DNA from: Phytopythium helicoides
Taxonomy: Eukaryota; Oomycota; Peronosporomycetes; Pythiales; Pythiaceae
Assembly (NCBI GenBank): GCA_024867545.1
Contig: JANFNE010000025.1
Span: forward strand, 186,001 to 250,000
Length of the DNA: 64,000 bases
Reading direction: 5' to 3'
This document shows, one piece after another, positions 1-11,610 of the stretch. The notes beneath the pieces were generated by a model, which saw only the letters and a list, made by a program, of their open reading frames with translations, ran no database searches and was not told the origin of the DNA. Position numbers and translations under genes: made by a program. How positions within the stretch are numbered: the stretch's first letter is position 1; each line of letters starts with the position of its first letter.

Positions 1-102
1 GCGGGTCTGTCCGTAGGGATATTTTCTTGATTGCCACGACACCTAAGTTCACAATTGAGTCCATGCCATTGTTATTCGCGACACTTTTGAATTTGTTTTC
101 TT

Positions 103-1259
103 CTAGCTACTGCTGAACAAGTTGACCGACGAGAGCGCGGTAGCCGCCGTGTCGGGCCAGTTGCTCCAGTCAACGCTAAAGAGCAGAGCCGACTCACATG
201 AGCTGCCGAGACTCTCCGTCGAGATATAGGCCGGCTCCCAGTAGTAGATGCCAGCACCAAGGCTGTTCGGCAGGTCCTGAAGCACGCCAATGACAGCCTG
301 CGTCCACTCGATCTGGCCCTCGGCACTAGCTGGGTAGCTGGCACTCAACTCCACTCCTGAGCAACTGTTCGGGTAGTCGGTCTCGGCGATGTAGATTGGC
401 TTGTTGTACGTGTTGGCCATGCTCGTGAGCGACGTTGTGAGGGCGTTTATGGTCGCGTCGGTTGTGTAGAACGGGTAGAACGAGAAGCCGAACACGTCCA
501 CGTCATCCGTCGTGACCGTGCCGGTGGCAAACAAACTCTTGAAGAACCACATGACCGTTTCCTCCTTCCAGCCGTTGTCCAGGTGAATCATGACGTCTGG
601 TTTCGTCGTCCCGGCGCTCACAGCGTCGTCCACACCAGCGCGAGCAGCGGCCCAGAGTGTCGCGAAGCCGCTGAAATCGTTGTTGCTGATCTTGCCAAGC
701 GGGTAAAGCATGCCTCCCGTAACTTCATTGCCGAGTGCCAGCACAGCAATATCAACACCTCCGGCTGTGAAACTCTGTAGCGTCGAGCTGACGTAGGATC
801 GCAGGTCGGAAGCGAGGCTGTCAACTGATGAGGTCGACCAGGACGACGGGATCCCCTGTGTATCGGCGTCTGCCCATGTGTCCGAGAAATGCATGTCGAG
901 ATAGATGCTGTAGCCCGCCTTCTTGAAGCGCTGTGCAAGTCCCAGCGTGTAGTTGAGACCGTAGTCGTCGCCCGTCCAGATGCTAATCAGGAGAAGCATC
1001 AAGGTGAGACTGGGGAGTCTGTGTGTCTTACAATATCTCTTGCAACTCCTTACCGAAGACGAACGCTCTCCATGCCACCGGCGCCTAGGATGTCCTCGAC
1101 CGCAGACGCCTTGCCGTCCGTCGAGTACCACGTCGCTCCCTGGTCGGTCTCCATGAGGCCAACGGACGACAGATCATGACCCTTGACGAAGGCAGCAGCC
1201 TGACGGGCGGCCACAGCCACGGCCACAACCGCAGCGGTGAAGAGCTGCTGGCAACGCAT
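103..1259 (-). CDS. Secreted GH53 endo-beta-1,4-galactanase (copy 1)
   Basis: Predicted to cleave beta-1,4-galactan side chains of pectin outside the cell. Exons are 1054-1259 and 103-982 on the minus strand, joined by a 71-base GT-AG intron; the join keeps frame and gives 361 residues, the usual GH53 size. The start at 1259 puts an Ala/Val-rich signal peptide in front of the G-H-D-L-S-S segment that opens the mature enzyme. Family motifs are visible: L-G-N-E-V (acid/base Glu), H-L-D-N-G-W, F-G-F-S-F-Y-P-F-Y, and A-E-T-D-Y-P, which carries the nucleophile Glu. It is the first of three tandem paralogues on this strand. The family call is strong; substrate preference within galactans is inferred from the family. 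Confidence 0.9.
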
Positions 1260-1678
1260 TCTGCTGGCTGCAGGCGCTGCAAATGCGAAAATGAGGGGTA
1301 GAGGTCGCCTCGGCGGCTGTGCAGATTCTACAGCAGAGACAGCCAGTCTCGACAGACTCTCGTGGCTGCCTGATGAGCACATGCGTTGAGTCACGACGCA
1401 AAGATTAGCCCCAGCTGTACGGCTGGAAGGAGAAATGCTAGGACATGATCGTTTTGATACTCAGCTACCTGCAAAGGCGAGACGGATGTTTTGGCTCTCA
1501 GCAGAGCCTTTCATGAGTTCTCATGACTACGCATGATTGCAAGTCGCGCATTGCAGCGACGTCACCGCCTTATGGTTTCCACGCACGACGGAGGGAAGTG
1601 GTATGTGTGTGCATTTCAACTCAAAGAGCTCAGTTATCAATCGGTCCACACGTGAAAACCGTGTGCTCCAATGCAGAT
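1260..1678. other. Intergenic spacer between galactanase copies 1 and 2
   Basis: About 420 bases holding the presumed promoter of copy 1 and the 3' flank of copy 2. I see no coding sequence, repeat or RNA gene here. Confidence 0.6.
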
Positions 1679-2761
1679 CTACAAGTATAGATTGACCGAG
1701 TCGAGCGCCACGGCGGTCGTGTTGGGCCAGTACGTCCAGTCAACACTGAAGAGCAGAGCCGATTCACACGCGCTACCGAGAGATGCCACCTTGATGTAGG
1801 CTGGCTCCCAGTAGTAGACACCAGCTCCGAGTCCGTTAGGAAGGCCCTCCAACACGTCGATCACGGCGTGCGTCCACTCAATCTGACCGGCTACGCTCAC
1901 CGAGATGTTGGTGCTGAGCTCGACCCCCGGGCAGCTGTTGGGAAAGTCGATCTCGGCCACGTATAGCGGCTTGCCGTACGTGTTAGCGAGCGTCGTGAAC
2001 GACGAGTTGAGCGCGTCCAGCGTAGCCTCCACGCCGTAGAACGGGTAGTACGAGAAGCCAAGCACGTCGACGTCGTCGGTCGAGACGATCCCAGTGCCGA
2101 ACAGCCCCTCGAAGAACCACATGACGGTCTCCTCCTTCCAGCCATTGTCGAGGTGGATCATGACCTCCGGGCGAGATGAGCCGGCACACACAGCGTCCTC
2201 GACACCGGCACGGGCAGCAGACCAGAGCGTGGCAAAGTTTTCAAAGTCGTCGCCACCCTCCGTGATCTTGCCGAGCGGCCAGAGCATGCCGAATGTGATC
2301 TCATTGCCCAGAGACAGCAACTGCACATCCACGCCACCGGCCGTGAACGCCTGCAGCGTCGAGTTGACGTACGAGCGCAGGTCAGCCGAGAGGCTCTCGA
2401 TGGATGACGAGTTCCAAGCTGAAGGCGTGTATTGCGTGTGTCCATCAGCCCACGTGTCGGAGAAGTGCATGTCGAGGTAGATGCTGTAGCCCTTGGCGGC
2501 AAAGCGCTGTGCCAGGCCAAGCGTGTAGTTGAGGCCGTACTCGTCCTTAGTCCAGATGCGGAGACGGACGCTCTCCATGCCTCCGGCGCCAAGGATGTCT
2601 TCAACCTCAGCACGCTCACCAGCCTCGGTGTACCAGTGCGCACCCTCGTTGACCTCCATGTAGACGGCCGAAGACAGGTCGTGGCCCTTGATGACTTGGG
2701 CGTCGACACTTGAAAGCGCGAGCATGGCAGCTCCGGCTGCAGCCACCAGCGACGTCAGCAT
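1679..2761 (-). CDS. Secreted GH53 endo-beta-1,4-galactanase (copy 2, intronless)
   Basis: A single open frame of 360 residues starting with an Ala/Leu-rich signal peptide that ends near V-D-A-Q, followed by V-I-K-G-H-D-L-S-S as in the neighbours. The acid/base motif L-G-N-E-I-T and the nucleophile motif A-E-I-D-F-P are both present; the second differs from E-T-D-Y-P in copies 1 and 3. Several N-x-S/T sequons fit an extracellular enzyme. The intron found at the R-L-R/(I/L)-W-T position in copies 1 and 3 is absent, so this copy either lost it or comes from a spliced transcript. Confidence 0.9.
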   Translation of the reverse strand: MLTSLVAAAGAAMLALSSVDAQVIKGHDLSSAVYMEVNEGAHWYTEAGERAEVEDILGAGGMESVRLRIWTKDEYGLNYTLGLAQRFAAKGYSIYLDMHFSDTWADGHTQYTPSAWNSSSIESLSADLRSYVNSTLQAFTAGGVDVQLLSLGNEITFGMLWPLGKITEGGDDFENFATLWSAARAGVEDAVCAGSSRPEVMIHLDNGWKEETVMWFFEGLFGTGIVSTDDVDVLGFSYYPFYGVEATLDALNSSFTTLANTYGKPLYVAEIDFPNSCPGVELSTNISVSVAGQIEWTHAVIDVLEGLPNGLGAGVYYWEPAYIKVASLGSACESALLFSVDWTYWPNTTAVALDSVNLYL

Positions 2762-3503
2762 GATGGACGGACTGACTGGATGCGCGGTGCTTGGAGTCAG
2801 GAAGAGGATTGAAGAATGAACCGACTGGCGAGGGAGATGCCGACGTGATGATTAGCCCACTACGGGTTCCATGAGCCTTCTAGGTACCAAGGCAGCTTCC
2901 CGCGCGCATTGAAGATGGAGCGGGGCCAGAGTCAAGGAGCTAACACTGCTCGATGTCGACAGCCCTCGAGACCACTCTTTTCGAGCGCTGCGCAGCCCTT
3001 GCCCGGTCTGACTCACCTTCTGCATGCCCCCCGCACCCACAACCCAGCCGAGTTTACTCAACCAAGCGGACAGCGGTGCAACAGGTTCCCATCATCGATG
3101 ACACTGATCAAACACTGTCCGTTCGAGTCTACGGTGCCATTCGATGACGGACGGTTGTAGTTGCTCACAACTGGATTCATTCACGTTGAAAACTGCAGCC
3201 ACAATCTCTCTATCGATAGCTCTTGATTGCTCAAGGCCGTGAACTCTTGCTGTTTCTCTCGAGAGTTGACCACTCCGCCCTGACTGTGCGCACCAAGTTG
3301 AACAGCGAGCTTCCTGCGTTTCTGCTGTTCGGGTCATGCCACGTTGAGACCATCCATGACAACTTCAAGGTTACGATCACCTTGCACATCATTGAAGGAA
3401 AGCTCAAAAACGGCGACTGTGGTGCATTCAAGTCCCCACCAACTACAACGACGCACTGCCGTCGACTACGACACTACAGTAGGAGAAGTCGATCTCTTCT
3501 TCC
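2762..3503. other. Intergenic spacer between galactanase copies 2 and 3
   Basis: About 740 bases. Open frames occur on both strands but have no recognisable protein features and lack the codon bias of the flanking genes. It presumably holds the promoter of copy 2. Confidence 0.6.
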
Positions 3504-4649
3504 TCACTTGAACATGTTGACAGAGTTGAGCGCCTTGGCCGTGGTCTTGGGCCAGTTGGTCCAGTCCACACTGAAGAGTAGTGCTGACTCGCACGCGCTG
3601 CCAAGACCAGCCACCTTGATGTACGCAGGTTCCCAGTAGTAAATGCCCGCACCGAGGCCGTTCGGGAGGCCGTTGAGCACGTCGATGACAGCCTTGGTCC
3701 ACTGGATCTGGCCCGCCACGCTCACCGTGATGTTGCTGCTCAGAGTCACACTCGAGCAGCTGTTCGGGTAGTCCGTCTCGGAGATGTAGATCGGCTTGCC
3801 GTAGGTCGTGGCGAGCGAGCTAAGCGATGACTTGAGTGCGTCGATCGTCGCCCCCGTATCGTAGAATGGGTAATATGAGAACCCAAACACGTCCACGTCA
3901 GAGGTCGAGACAAGGCCCGTGGCGAAGAGACCCTTGAAGAACCACGTGACGATCGATTTCTTCCAGCCGTCCGGCAAGTGAATCATGACCTGTGGGCGTG
4001 TGGTCCCGGCCTTGACGGCGTCCTCAACGCCTGCACGTGCGGCAGCCCAGAGCTTGGCAAAGCCCGGAAATCCGTTCACACTGATCTTGCCGAGAGGCCA
4101 GAGCATGCCGTAGGTGATTTCATTGCCGAGCGAAAGAATCTTGATCTTGACGCCAGCCTTGGTGAATGCTGCGAGCGTGGTGCTCACGTACGAACGAAGA
4201 GCGGCTGCGAGAGTGTCAGCACTCGAGCTGTCCCAAGCCGAAGGAATTCCTTGGGTATGTCCATCAGCCCATGTGTCCGAGAAGTGCATGTCGAGGTAGA
4301 TAGTGTAGCCTGCCGCGTAGAAGCGCTTGGCCAGTGCCAGCGTGTAGTCAAGTCCGTACTCGTCCTTGGTCCACAAACTGCAATGATAACGACCTTAGTG
4401 GATACCCTTGCGAATACTGTGGTGCGGAAGGAACAAAACTCACCGGAGACGCACGCTTTGCATGCCGCCAGCGCCTAGAATGCTCTCGAGCGAGGCCTTG
4501 GTCCCGGCCTCGTTGTACCACGATGCCCCCTCGTTGGTCTCCATGTAAACCGCAGACGACAGGTCGTGGCCCTTGACCAGCGCGTCCACACCAGTGAGCG
4601 TAGTCAGGGCTAGCGCCACAGCGGCGACGAATGCCAAGAGTGAGGGCAT
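3504..4649 (-). CDS. Secreted GH53 endo-beta-1,4-galactanase (copy 3)
   Basis: Exons 4444-4649 and 3504-4377 on the minus strand with a 66-base intron; the join (R-L-R then L-W-T) keeps frame and gives 359 residues. The intron sits at the same codon as in copy 1. The signal peptide (M-P-S-L-L-A-F-V-A-A...) is followed by the conserved G-H-D-L-S-S block. Catalytic motifs L-G-N-E-I-T and S-E-T-D-Y-P are intact. The usual H-L-D-N-G-W block has become H-L-P-D-G-W followed by K-K-S-I instead of K-E-E-T, so this copy has drifted around one active-site loop. It is probably active but may differ in substrate range. Confidence 0.9.
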
Positions 4650-5618
4650 TCTTGGCTCGGAGATGCTTGAGTTAGGAGGCTGGGGCTGGAGATACGTTTG
4701 CTACTTGGAGAGGAAAAGCAGAAATGACCAACTGGGAATGGAAGCACTAGCTTGAAGTGATGGAGTCTTGCAGATCGGGATGGTGGCCAGGACTGATACT
4801 GATGAGGGCATCTCTGCTGGTAGCAAGAAGCACGCAGCTTGTCGGTATTTTCACGGCAGCATCGACGCCAGACTCTCATTGGAAGCACAGACATGTGCAC
4901 CCGGTGCCCCCACGATCCCATCGGAGCCGCAGTTGCCGAGAGGAGAGCTGGTGGACAGTGATGCAACTTGTTGCCGCCTGGCTGTAAGGCTGCATGGACC
5001 ACCCACTACAGTACCGGGCTGGTCCATGCAACCTTGCAGTGTGATGGGCTGCAGTGTTCACACGGAGTTGGCTGGACGCCGCATCTTCCGCCCGGCTACA
5101 CACTCCAAGTTGAAGTTTCCTCCACGTCTGCTGTTCGACAACGTTGCTTGGCTCAGTCTGAGAGTTGGCGGGGTTCATCCTGCACTTCAAACACGAGCAA
5201 ATGTAGCGTGGCACTGCTTCATGCAGCTGTGCAGCGATCGGAAGGTCAAGCAATCATCTCGTGTTCAGTCCCGAATCGGAACTCCTGATTGTTCCTCTTG
5301 CATGACCTGGAGCCAGAAATACTTGTACTGGACAACAAAGCTGTGAGCGCAAGAGCATTGAGTGATGCCTTCAATGCACACACTGCTTTCTCAATCCAAG
5401 GATAGAATCGTCATTTCTACACGCACAATCAGTTGAAAATCATATTCACGGATCTGGATGATAATACCTTTGAGACAACTGAACGAGACAACGGAGGTTG
5501 AAATATGCAGCTCCATATATAAACCTCCTCGTTTCGACTTCTCATTTGGTTGGCTCAATAGGTTAACTCATTTTCATCTTTCGGCGTCGGCCACGATACA
5601 ACCATCCTTTGCAGCATC
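4650..5618. other. Intergenic region between galactanase 3 and WLGC-A
   Basis: Nearly 1 kb separating divergently oriented genes. No convincing gene is seen. It contains a short imperfect inverted repeat (listed separately) and the presumed promoters of galactanase 3 and WLGC-A. Confidence 0.55.
4986..5035. repeat. Short inverted repeat (16-base arms, one mismatch)
   Basis: Arms at 4986-5001 and 5020-5035 are reverse complements except for one base, separated by 18 bases. They could form a hairpin or be the remnant of a small palindromic insertion. No function is claimed. Confidence 0.5.
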
Positions 5619-7542
5619 ATGGCCGTCGGCAACGCCCCGAATAATGAGCCGACAGCTAACAATCCACAGGTCGCCCCTCCCGCTACTAGGAAGTCCCTTC
5701 CGTCAAGCCACATGCAGTCGCTGACCCTCATATCTCTTCCCACCCACCGACGCTCGAGCTTAGGAGCCACCCCATCTGCGAAGACCCTTCCACACCGTCC
5801 GCACTCGGACATTGGCGTCATTTCAGCCACTCTAGCGCCCCTCGACGAATTCAGCTCGAGCTTTCGTGATGTATTTGGATACCTCGGGATTCCCATGGTA
5901 ACTGCCTTCATACTGTCCGCAATCGCGATGGCGTTCACCGCGGTCGTGCAAGTTTTCCCCGACGAAATTGGCAACATGATTCTACAGACGCAAAACCTGG
6001 ATCACGGAGACTTCCTCATGCTTTCTAGACCGTCAATGCCGATGGTTGTGGCATCAACGATTTCTCTGGGCGTGTTTTGTTTCGGCTATATAGCACTTTT
6101 GGTCTTCATGTTCTCGCTCCGGAAGCGCAGCTTTATCGAGTCCATCTCAAGACCGACGCGCACCGCTTCACCGGCCCACCTTGCACTCGTGCGTATGATT
6201 GAGAAGATGAGAGCCTACGTCCTGACCAATCGAGATGCCACTGTTCGGCACGCGAAAGCGGAGGGAAGTCGTGTACGGTCTCCATCAATGCAAGTGCTGA
6301 AAAACAAGCTGTCAAACCAAAAGAGCGGTGTGAGCAACCTCGTTTTCGAATTTACGAGTATGGAGGGCCACTACCACGAATATTATGTAAGTGTTGGTGA
6401 TATCGCGGTCTCGAAACTTTGTCTGATGCTCGTTTGAAACCACAACAGGTAGCCATCTTCGACATCCCAAAGCTCATTTTCCAAACCGCTACTCTGATCA
6501 CGTACTTGAAAAAGGGGTTCCCATTAGCGATTGTGATTTTCTTTGCACTGCCACTCGCTTTCAACTGGGTAATCTCCTTCTACCGATTTCAGCGGCGATC
6601 CTCGGATCCAACACTCGTCGTCACCCGCATATTTTATCTGTACGCTATGCCTACTGCACAGGCCACGAGTTGAATACTATACTAATCTCATACGCTTTGA
6701 TGCGCAGCTTCGACCTATTCTTTGCAGTGTTCGCACCGATTTTTGCTCTGCTTTACTCGTACTACAACTTTCACTTGGATCGAGCCAATTTCGAGACACG
6801 CAAGGAGACACTGACGCTCGGGAGCTTCGATACGATCGCCAAGCTTTTCGCGGACCCTGTTCAAATCGAGGTGTTTCGACAGGGGTTCTCCAATCTCCAA
6901 CTGACGAAGCCATACTACCTTGTGATCAAGACCTTTCTCAATCTACTAGGCATCTACAAGTGGAAAAAGGTGATTGTGCATTTGATTGTGGAGAACTACC
7001 ATCGCCAGCAAGCAGCACCACAAGCTGAAACACAGCGCCAGAGAGTGCTATCGCACTCCCGGCGTCACCTTTTGCTTGGAGCGACGGTGTTCCTATGTTG
7101 CTCGCTCGGAATCGCTGTATACACCCTTGTAGCCATCATCACCAGCATCGACCGGTGCGCACATTACCCAAAATGCGCCGTATACTCCTACGTCTGGCAC
7201 ACAAGAAGCGACCAAACCTGCTCTTGCATCGTATTTATTGATCGAGACACGATGCCGCGCACTTATGATGAGTGGATCAATGCGACCGACGTGACGGAGC
7301 AAGTGCGGACGCTGGCGGCAGCAGGTACATTGGAGACGTTGCAGCTCATCAATCGCGCGATGCCGGAGGTGCCAGAAGAGTTACGACGGTGCAAGAATCT
7401 CAAGACATTGTGAGTACGGTGGAATTGGCAAATATTGTTGCTGATAACTAACTCAACTGCGCTCTTATCGACCAGAATTCTGTTGTACTCGCAGACGCAG
7501 AGACTACCAGATTGGACTAATGAATGGACTGAGCTTCAATAC
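5562..7542 (+). repeat. Left copy of a 1.98-kb direct repeat (WLGC-A side)
   Basis: Matches 8842-10822 at a constant offset of 3,280 bases. I found two substitutions, one changing residue 2 from Ala to Val and one in the third intron. It covers the 5' flank from about 57 bases before the ATG, exons 1-3 and nearly all of exon 4. Exon 5, just outside, is clearly diverged. Confidence 0.9.
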
Positions 7543-8321
7543 ATGTGAGTGCGACTGTTGATTCCTGATGTGGCATATGCGCGCTGACTAACTTTCGCTT
7601 CGTTAGGCATCTCGAAGGTGATTTCATTCACTACCCTCTTCAATACTTACCGAATAACCTATTTGTGGGCATGCTCGGACTGAGGTTCCTCCGAATCGCT
7701 GGTGCTGCTAAGCTTAAAACGTTTCCATCACTTGAGAGCCAATATGATTTATCGACTCTAGTTATTACTCTCGCCCGATCGCTGCGAGAGCTGCCGAGCT
7801 TCGATCATCTAACCAGCCTGCGAACAATGATCCTCGCCGAGCTGACTCATATCCCTGTGCTCCCTTCTCTCGCAAAGCTCCAGAGTCTTACAACATTTGC
7901 GCTTTTCCGACGCAATGAGGTCTGCTGTAACGGTTACGCGACAGGACTCTGTGATCTCGCCAACTTTCAGTGTCTCAATCAAGAAAATGAGCCTGATGTT
8001 GAGTGTGTGAATGCTCGAATGAGCGCACAGGACCACGCGGTTGTGAAGCGCGCCAACGGCTTACTTTGTACCTCAAATATTACTCAAGCCATCGACGTGT
8101 CCGAGCCAACGCGATATAGCACGGATGATATCTGCGGGGGTGTCATGTATCGCGAATGTTTCCTCGACGGGATTCGCGGGATCTGCTACAATGGTCGAAT
8201 GCAAGTCGTACACTGCGACGTGTTCGGTGAGTATGAGAAGATGCGGCGACTGCAAATCGTTCGAGGCGTGGGAGACCCTTGCGATCCGAAGGTCGAGGCG
8301 TGGCTCGGGTGTGAAGAATAA
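5619..8321 (+). CDS. WLGC-A: polytopic membrane protein with LRR and WLGC domains
   Basis: Exons 5619-6386, 6449-6639, 6708-7409, 7476-7544 and 7607-8321; all joins keep frame and give 814 residues. The cytoplasmic-looking Pro/Ser-rich N-terminus precedes membrane segments around F-D-V-F-G-Y-L-G, M-P-M-V-V-A-S, V-I-F-F-A-L-P-L-A, F-D-L-F-F-A-V-F-A-P and H-L-L-L-G-A-T-V-F. A Cys cluster (C-x5-C...C-x-C), short LRR-like repeats (L-P-S-F-x-x-L-x-x-L) and a Cys-rich end (V-C-C-N-G...C-F-N/Y-N-G-R-M-Q-V-V...G-V-G-D-P-C-D-P...E-A-W-L-G-C) follow. Five membrane crossings would put the LRR and WLGC parts outside the cell. The family is described in oomycetes by the WLGC motif; its biochemical role is not known to me. 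A receptor or adhesion role is inference. Confidence 0.8.
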
Positions 8322-8898
8322 TGCCATTAGATTGGAGTTTAATTTGAATGCATTTCAAACAGCACAGGAGCGAAACAATAGATGCCTATAGTATTCTTCA
8401 CCCCACAATTGAGCAACATCAAGTCAGTCACCCATGGAACGAGACCTTTTAGCAACCGAGAGATCAGAAGCTCCCCATATGGACTACAAGTGCCTCGCTA
8501 CTTTGAGTACCGCGAAGGCGCAATAGGATCAACCGCAAACAACTGGTATAGGATGACAAATGCAAATGCAAGTTTTGTTGCTCCCAAGATGCTGTTGAGT
8601 CACCACAATATTAGCAAAACAAAACTTTATTTATTGCCACCAAGGCTCGATGATATCCTGCTCGTTTTGTGTTTCAAATTCAGTTTCGGTTATGACACAG
8701 ACGGATGGGAAATCGTGGAAGCATAAACCCATCTTAAGTGTGAGTAGTCCGATTACACTAACAGATTCGACTTCTGACCTGGACTAAAACAGTATCGTTC
8801 TAAAAAGAGCTTGCCCAGAACTCATCTCGTCGTCTTAAGCAGTTAACTCATTTTCATCTTTCGGCGTCGGCCACGATACAACCATCCTTTGCAGCATC
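8322..8898. other. Intergenic spacer WLGC-A/WLGC-B
   Basis: About 580 bases. Unique sequence follows the WLGC-A stop; from 8842 on it is the 5' flank copied with the direct repeat. AT-rich with no gene recognised. Confidence 0.6.
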
Positions 8899-10822
8899 AT
8901 GGTCGTCGGCAACGCCCCGAATAATGAGCCGACAGCTAACAATCCACAGGTCGCCCCTCCCGCTACTAGGAAGTCCCTTCCGTCAAGCCACATGCAGTCG
9001 CTGACCCTCATATCTCTTCCCACCCACCGACGCTCGAGCTTAGGAGCCACCCCATCTGCGAAGACCCTTCCACACCGTCCGCACTCGGACATTGGCGTCA
9101 TTTCAGCCACTCTAGCGCCCCTCGACGAATTCAGCTCGAGCTTTCGTGATGTATTTGGATACCTCGGGATTCCCATGGTAACTGCCTTCATACTGTCCGC
9201 AATCGCGATGGCGTTCACCGCGGTCGTGCAAGTTTTCCCCGACGAAATTGGCAACATGATTCTACAGACGCAAAACCTGGATCACGGAGACTTCCTCATG
9301 CTTTCTAGACCGTCAATGCCGATGGTTGTGGCATCAACGATTTCTCTGGGCGTGTTTTGTTTCGGCTATATAGCACTTTTGGTCTTCATGTTCTCGCTCC
9401 GGAAGCGCAGCTTTATCGAGTCCATCTCAAGACCGACGCGCACCGCTTCACCGGCCCACCTTGCACTCGTGCGTATGATTGAGAAGATGAGAGCCTACGT
9501 CCTGACCAATCGAGATGCCACTGTTCGGCACGCGAAAGCGGAGGGAAGTCGTGTACGGTCTCCATCAATGCAAGTGCTGAAAAACAAGCTGTCAAACCAA
9601 AAGAGCGGTGTGAGCAACCTCGTTTTCGAATTTACGAGTATGGAGGGCCACTACCACGAATATTATGTAAGTGTTGGTGATATCGCGGTCTCGAAACTTT
9701 GTCTGATGCTCGTTTGAAACCACAACAGGTAGCCATCTTCGACATCCCAAAGCTCATTTTCCAAACCGCTACTCTGATCACGTACTTGAAAAAGGGGTTC
9801 CCATTAGCGATTGTGATTTTCTTTGCACTGCCACTCGCTTTCAACTGGGTAATCTCCTTCTACCGATTTCAGCGGCGATCCTCGGATCCAACACTCGTCG
9901 TCACCCGCATATTTTATCTGTACGCTATGCCTACTGCACAGGCCACGAGTTGAATACTATACTAATCTCATACGCTTTGATGCGCAGCTTCGACCTATTC
10001 TTTGCAGTGTTCGCACCGATTTTTGCTCTGCTTTACTCGTACTACAACTTTCACTTGGATCGAGCCAATTTCGAGACACGCAAGGAGACACTGACGCTCG
10101 GGAGCTTCGATACGATCGCCAAGCTTTTCGCGGACCCTGTTCAAATCGAGGTGTTTCGACAGGGGTTCTCCAATCTCCAACTGACGAAGCCATACTACCT
10201 TGTGATCAAGACCTTTCTCAATCTACTAGGCATCTACAAGTGGAAAAAGGTGATTGTGCATTTGATTGTGGAGAACTACCATCGCCAGCAAGCAGCACCA
10301 CAAGCTGAAACACAGCGCCAGAGAGTGCTATCGCACTCCCGGCGTCACCTTTTGCTTGGAGCGACGGTGTTCCTATGTTGCTCGCTCGGAATCGCTGTAT
10401 ACACCCTTGTAGCCATCATCACCAGCATCGACCGGTGCGCACATTACCCAAAATGCGCCGTATACTCCTACGTCTGGCACACAAGAAGCGACCAAACCTG
10501 CTCTTGCATCGTATTTATTGATCGAGACACGATGCCGCGCACTTATGATGAGTGGATCAATGCGACCGACGTGACGGAGCAAGTGCGGACGCTGGCGGCA
10601 GCAGGTACATTGGAGACGTTGCAGCTCATCAATCGCGCGATGCCGGAGGTGCCAGAAGAGTTACGACGGTGCAAGAATCTCAAGACATTGTGAGTACGGT
10701 GGAATTGGCAAATATTGTTGCTGATAACTAACTCAACTGCGTTCTTATCGACCAGAATTCTGTTGTACTCGCAGACGCAGAGACTACCAGATTGGACTAA
10801 TGAATGGACTGAGCTTCAATAC
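8842..10822 (+). repeat. Right copy of the 1.98-kb direct repeat (WLGC-B side)
   Basis: Partner of 5562-7542, offset 3,280. Its right end falls inside exon 4 of WLGC-B, two bases after which the copies diverge. Confidence 0.9.
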
Positions 10823-11610
10823 TTGTACGTGTTTTGTTTTTTTATTGACCTGTGTGGTGCCGGTAGTTACTTTTTGCATGATGGTGCAGCCATATTGAAG
10901 GTGATTTCATTCACTATCCTCTTCAGTATCTACCGTATAATCTTTTCATACATATGCGTCAGCTACGCTTCGTTCGAGTCGGTGGTGCTGCTGCACTACC
11001 AGTGTTCCCATCCTTGGTAGGACAACACCAGCTCTCGACTCTCGTTGGCTCTATTGTCCGCGGTTTGCGAGATTTCCCAAATCTGGATGATCTCACAGGT
11101 CTTCGTGCACTTATCATTGCCGACGCTGTTCAATTACCAACGCTTCCGTCGCTTTCCAAGCTGTCAAGTCTTCGGATGTTTGCAGCTTTTCGCCGAAATC
11201 AGATTTGCTGTAACGGATTCGCCACAGGATACTGTGATCTCACCAATTTCCAGTGTCTAAAACGAGAGAATGAACCAGAGGTTCATTGCGTGGAAGCAAG
11301 AATGCCCGCAGAAGATCTTGCAGTAGTTCAAAGAGTCCACGGATTTCTGTGCGGCAAGAACATCACGCAGGACTTGGAAGCCTCGGAGCCTACTCGATAC
11401 AACACAGATAACGTCTGTGAAGGTGTCCAGTATCGCGAATGCTGGGTGAACAATATTCGCGGTATCTGCTACAACGGACGAATGCAAGTCGTCCACTGCG
11501 ATGTGTTCGGCGAATATGAGAGGATGCGACGACTGCAAATCGCTCGGGGTGTGGGAGACCCTTGCGATCCGAAGGTGGAAGCATGGCTTGGATGTTCCAG
11601 GTACGTCTAA
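8899..11610 (+). CDS. WLGC-B: polytopic membrane protein with LRR and WLGC domains
   Basis: Exons 8899-9666, 9729-9919, 9988-10689, 10756-10824 and 10890-11610, giving 816 residues. Residues up to the end of exon 4 match WLGC-A apart from Ala2 to Val and the last residue or two. Exon 5 (LRR and WLGC domain) is clearly different, with its own repeats (F-P-N-L-D-D-L-T-G-L, L-P-S-L-S-K-L) and the end E-A-W-L-G-C followed by S-R-Y-V. So A and B share one membrane module but carry different predicted ectodomains. From 9965 on the gene lies in the left arm of the inverted duplication, and its exons 3-5 reappear as WLGC-E. Confidence 0.8.

Noticed and set aside
4757..5346. Overlapping plus-strand frames upstream of WLGC-A
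   Set aside because: No domain, signal peptide or splice support; Cys- and Trp-rich composition suggests chance frames.
8382..8726. 114-residue frame between WLGC-A and WLGC-B
   Set aside because: AT-rich composition, no similarity to the WLGC family, no splice context. Treated as intergenic.
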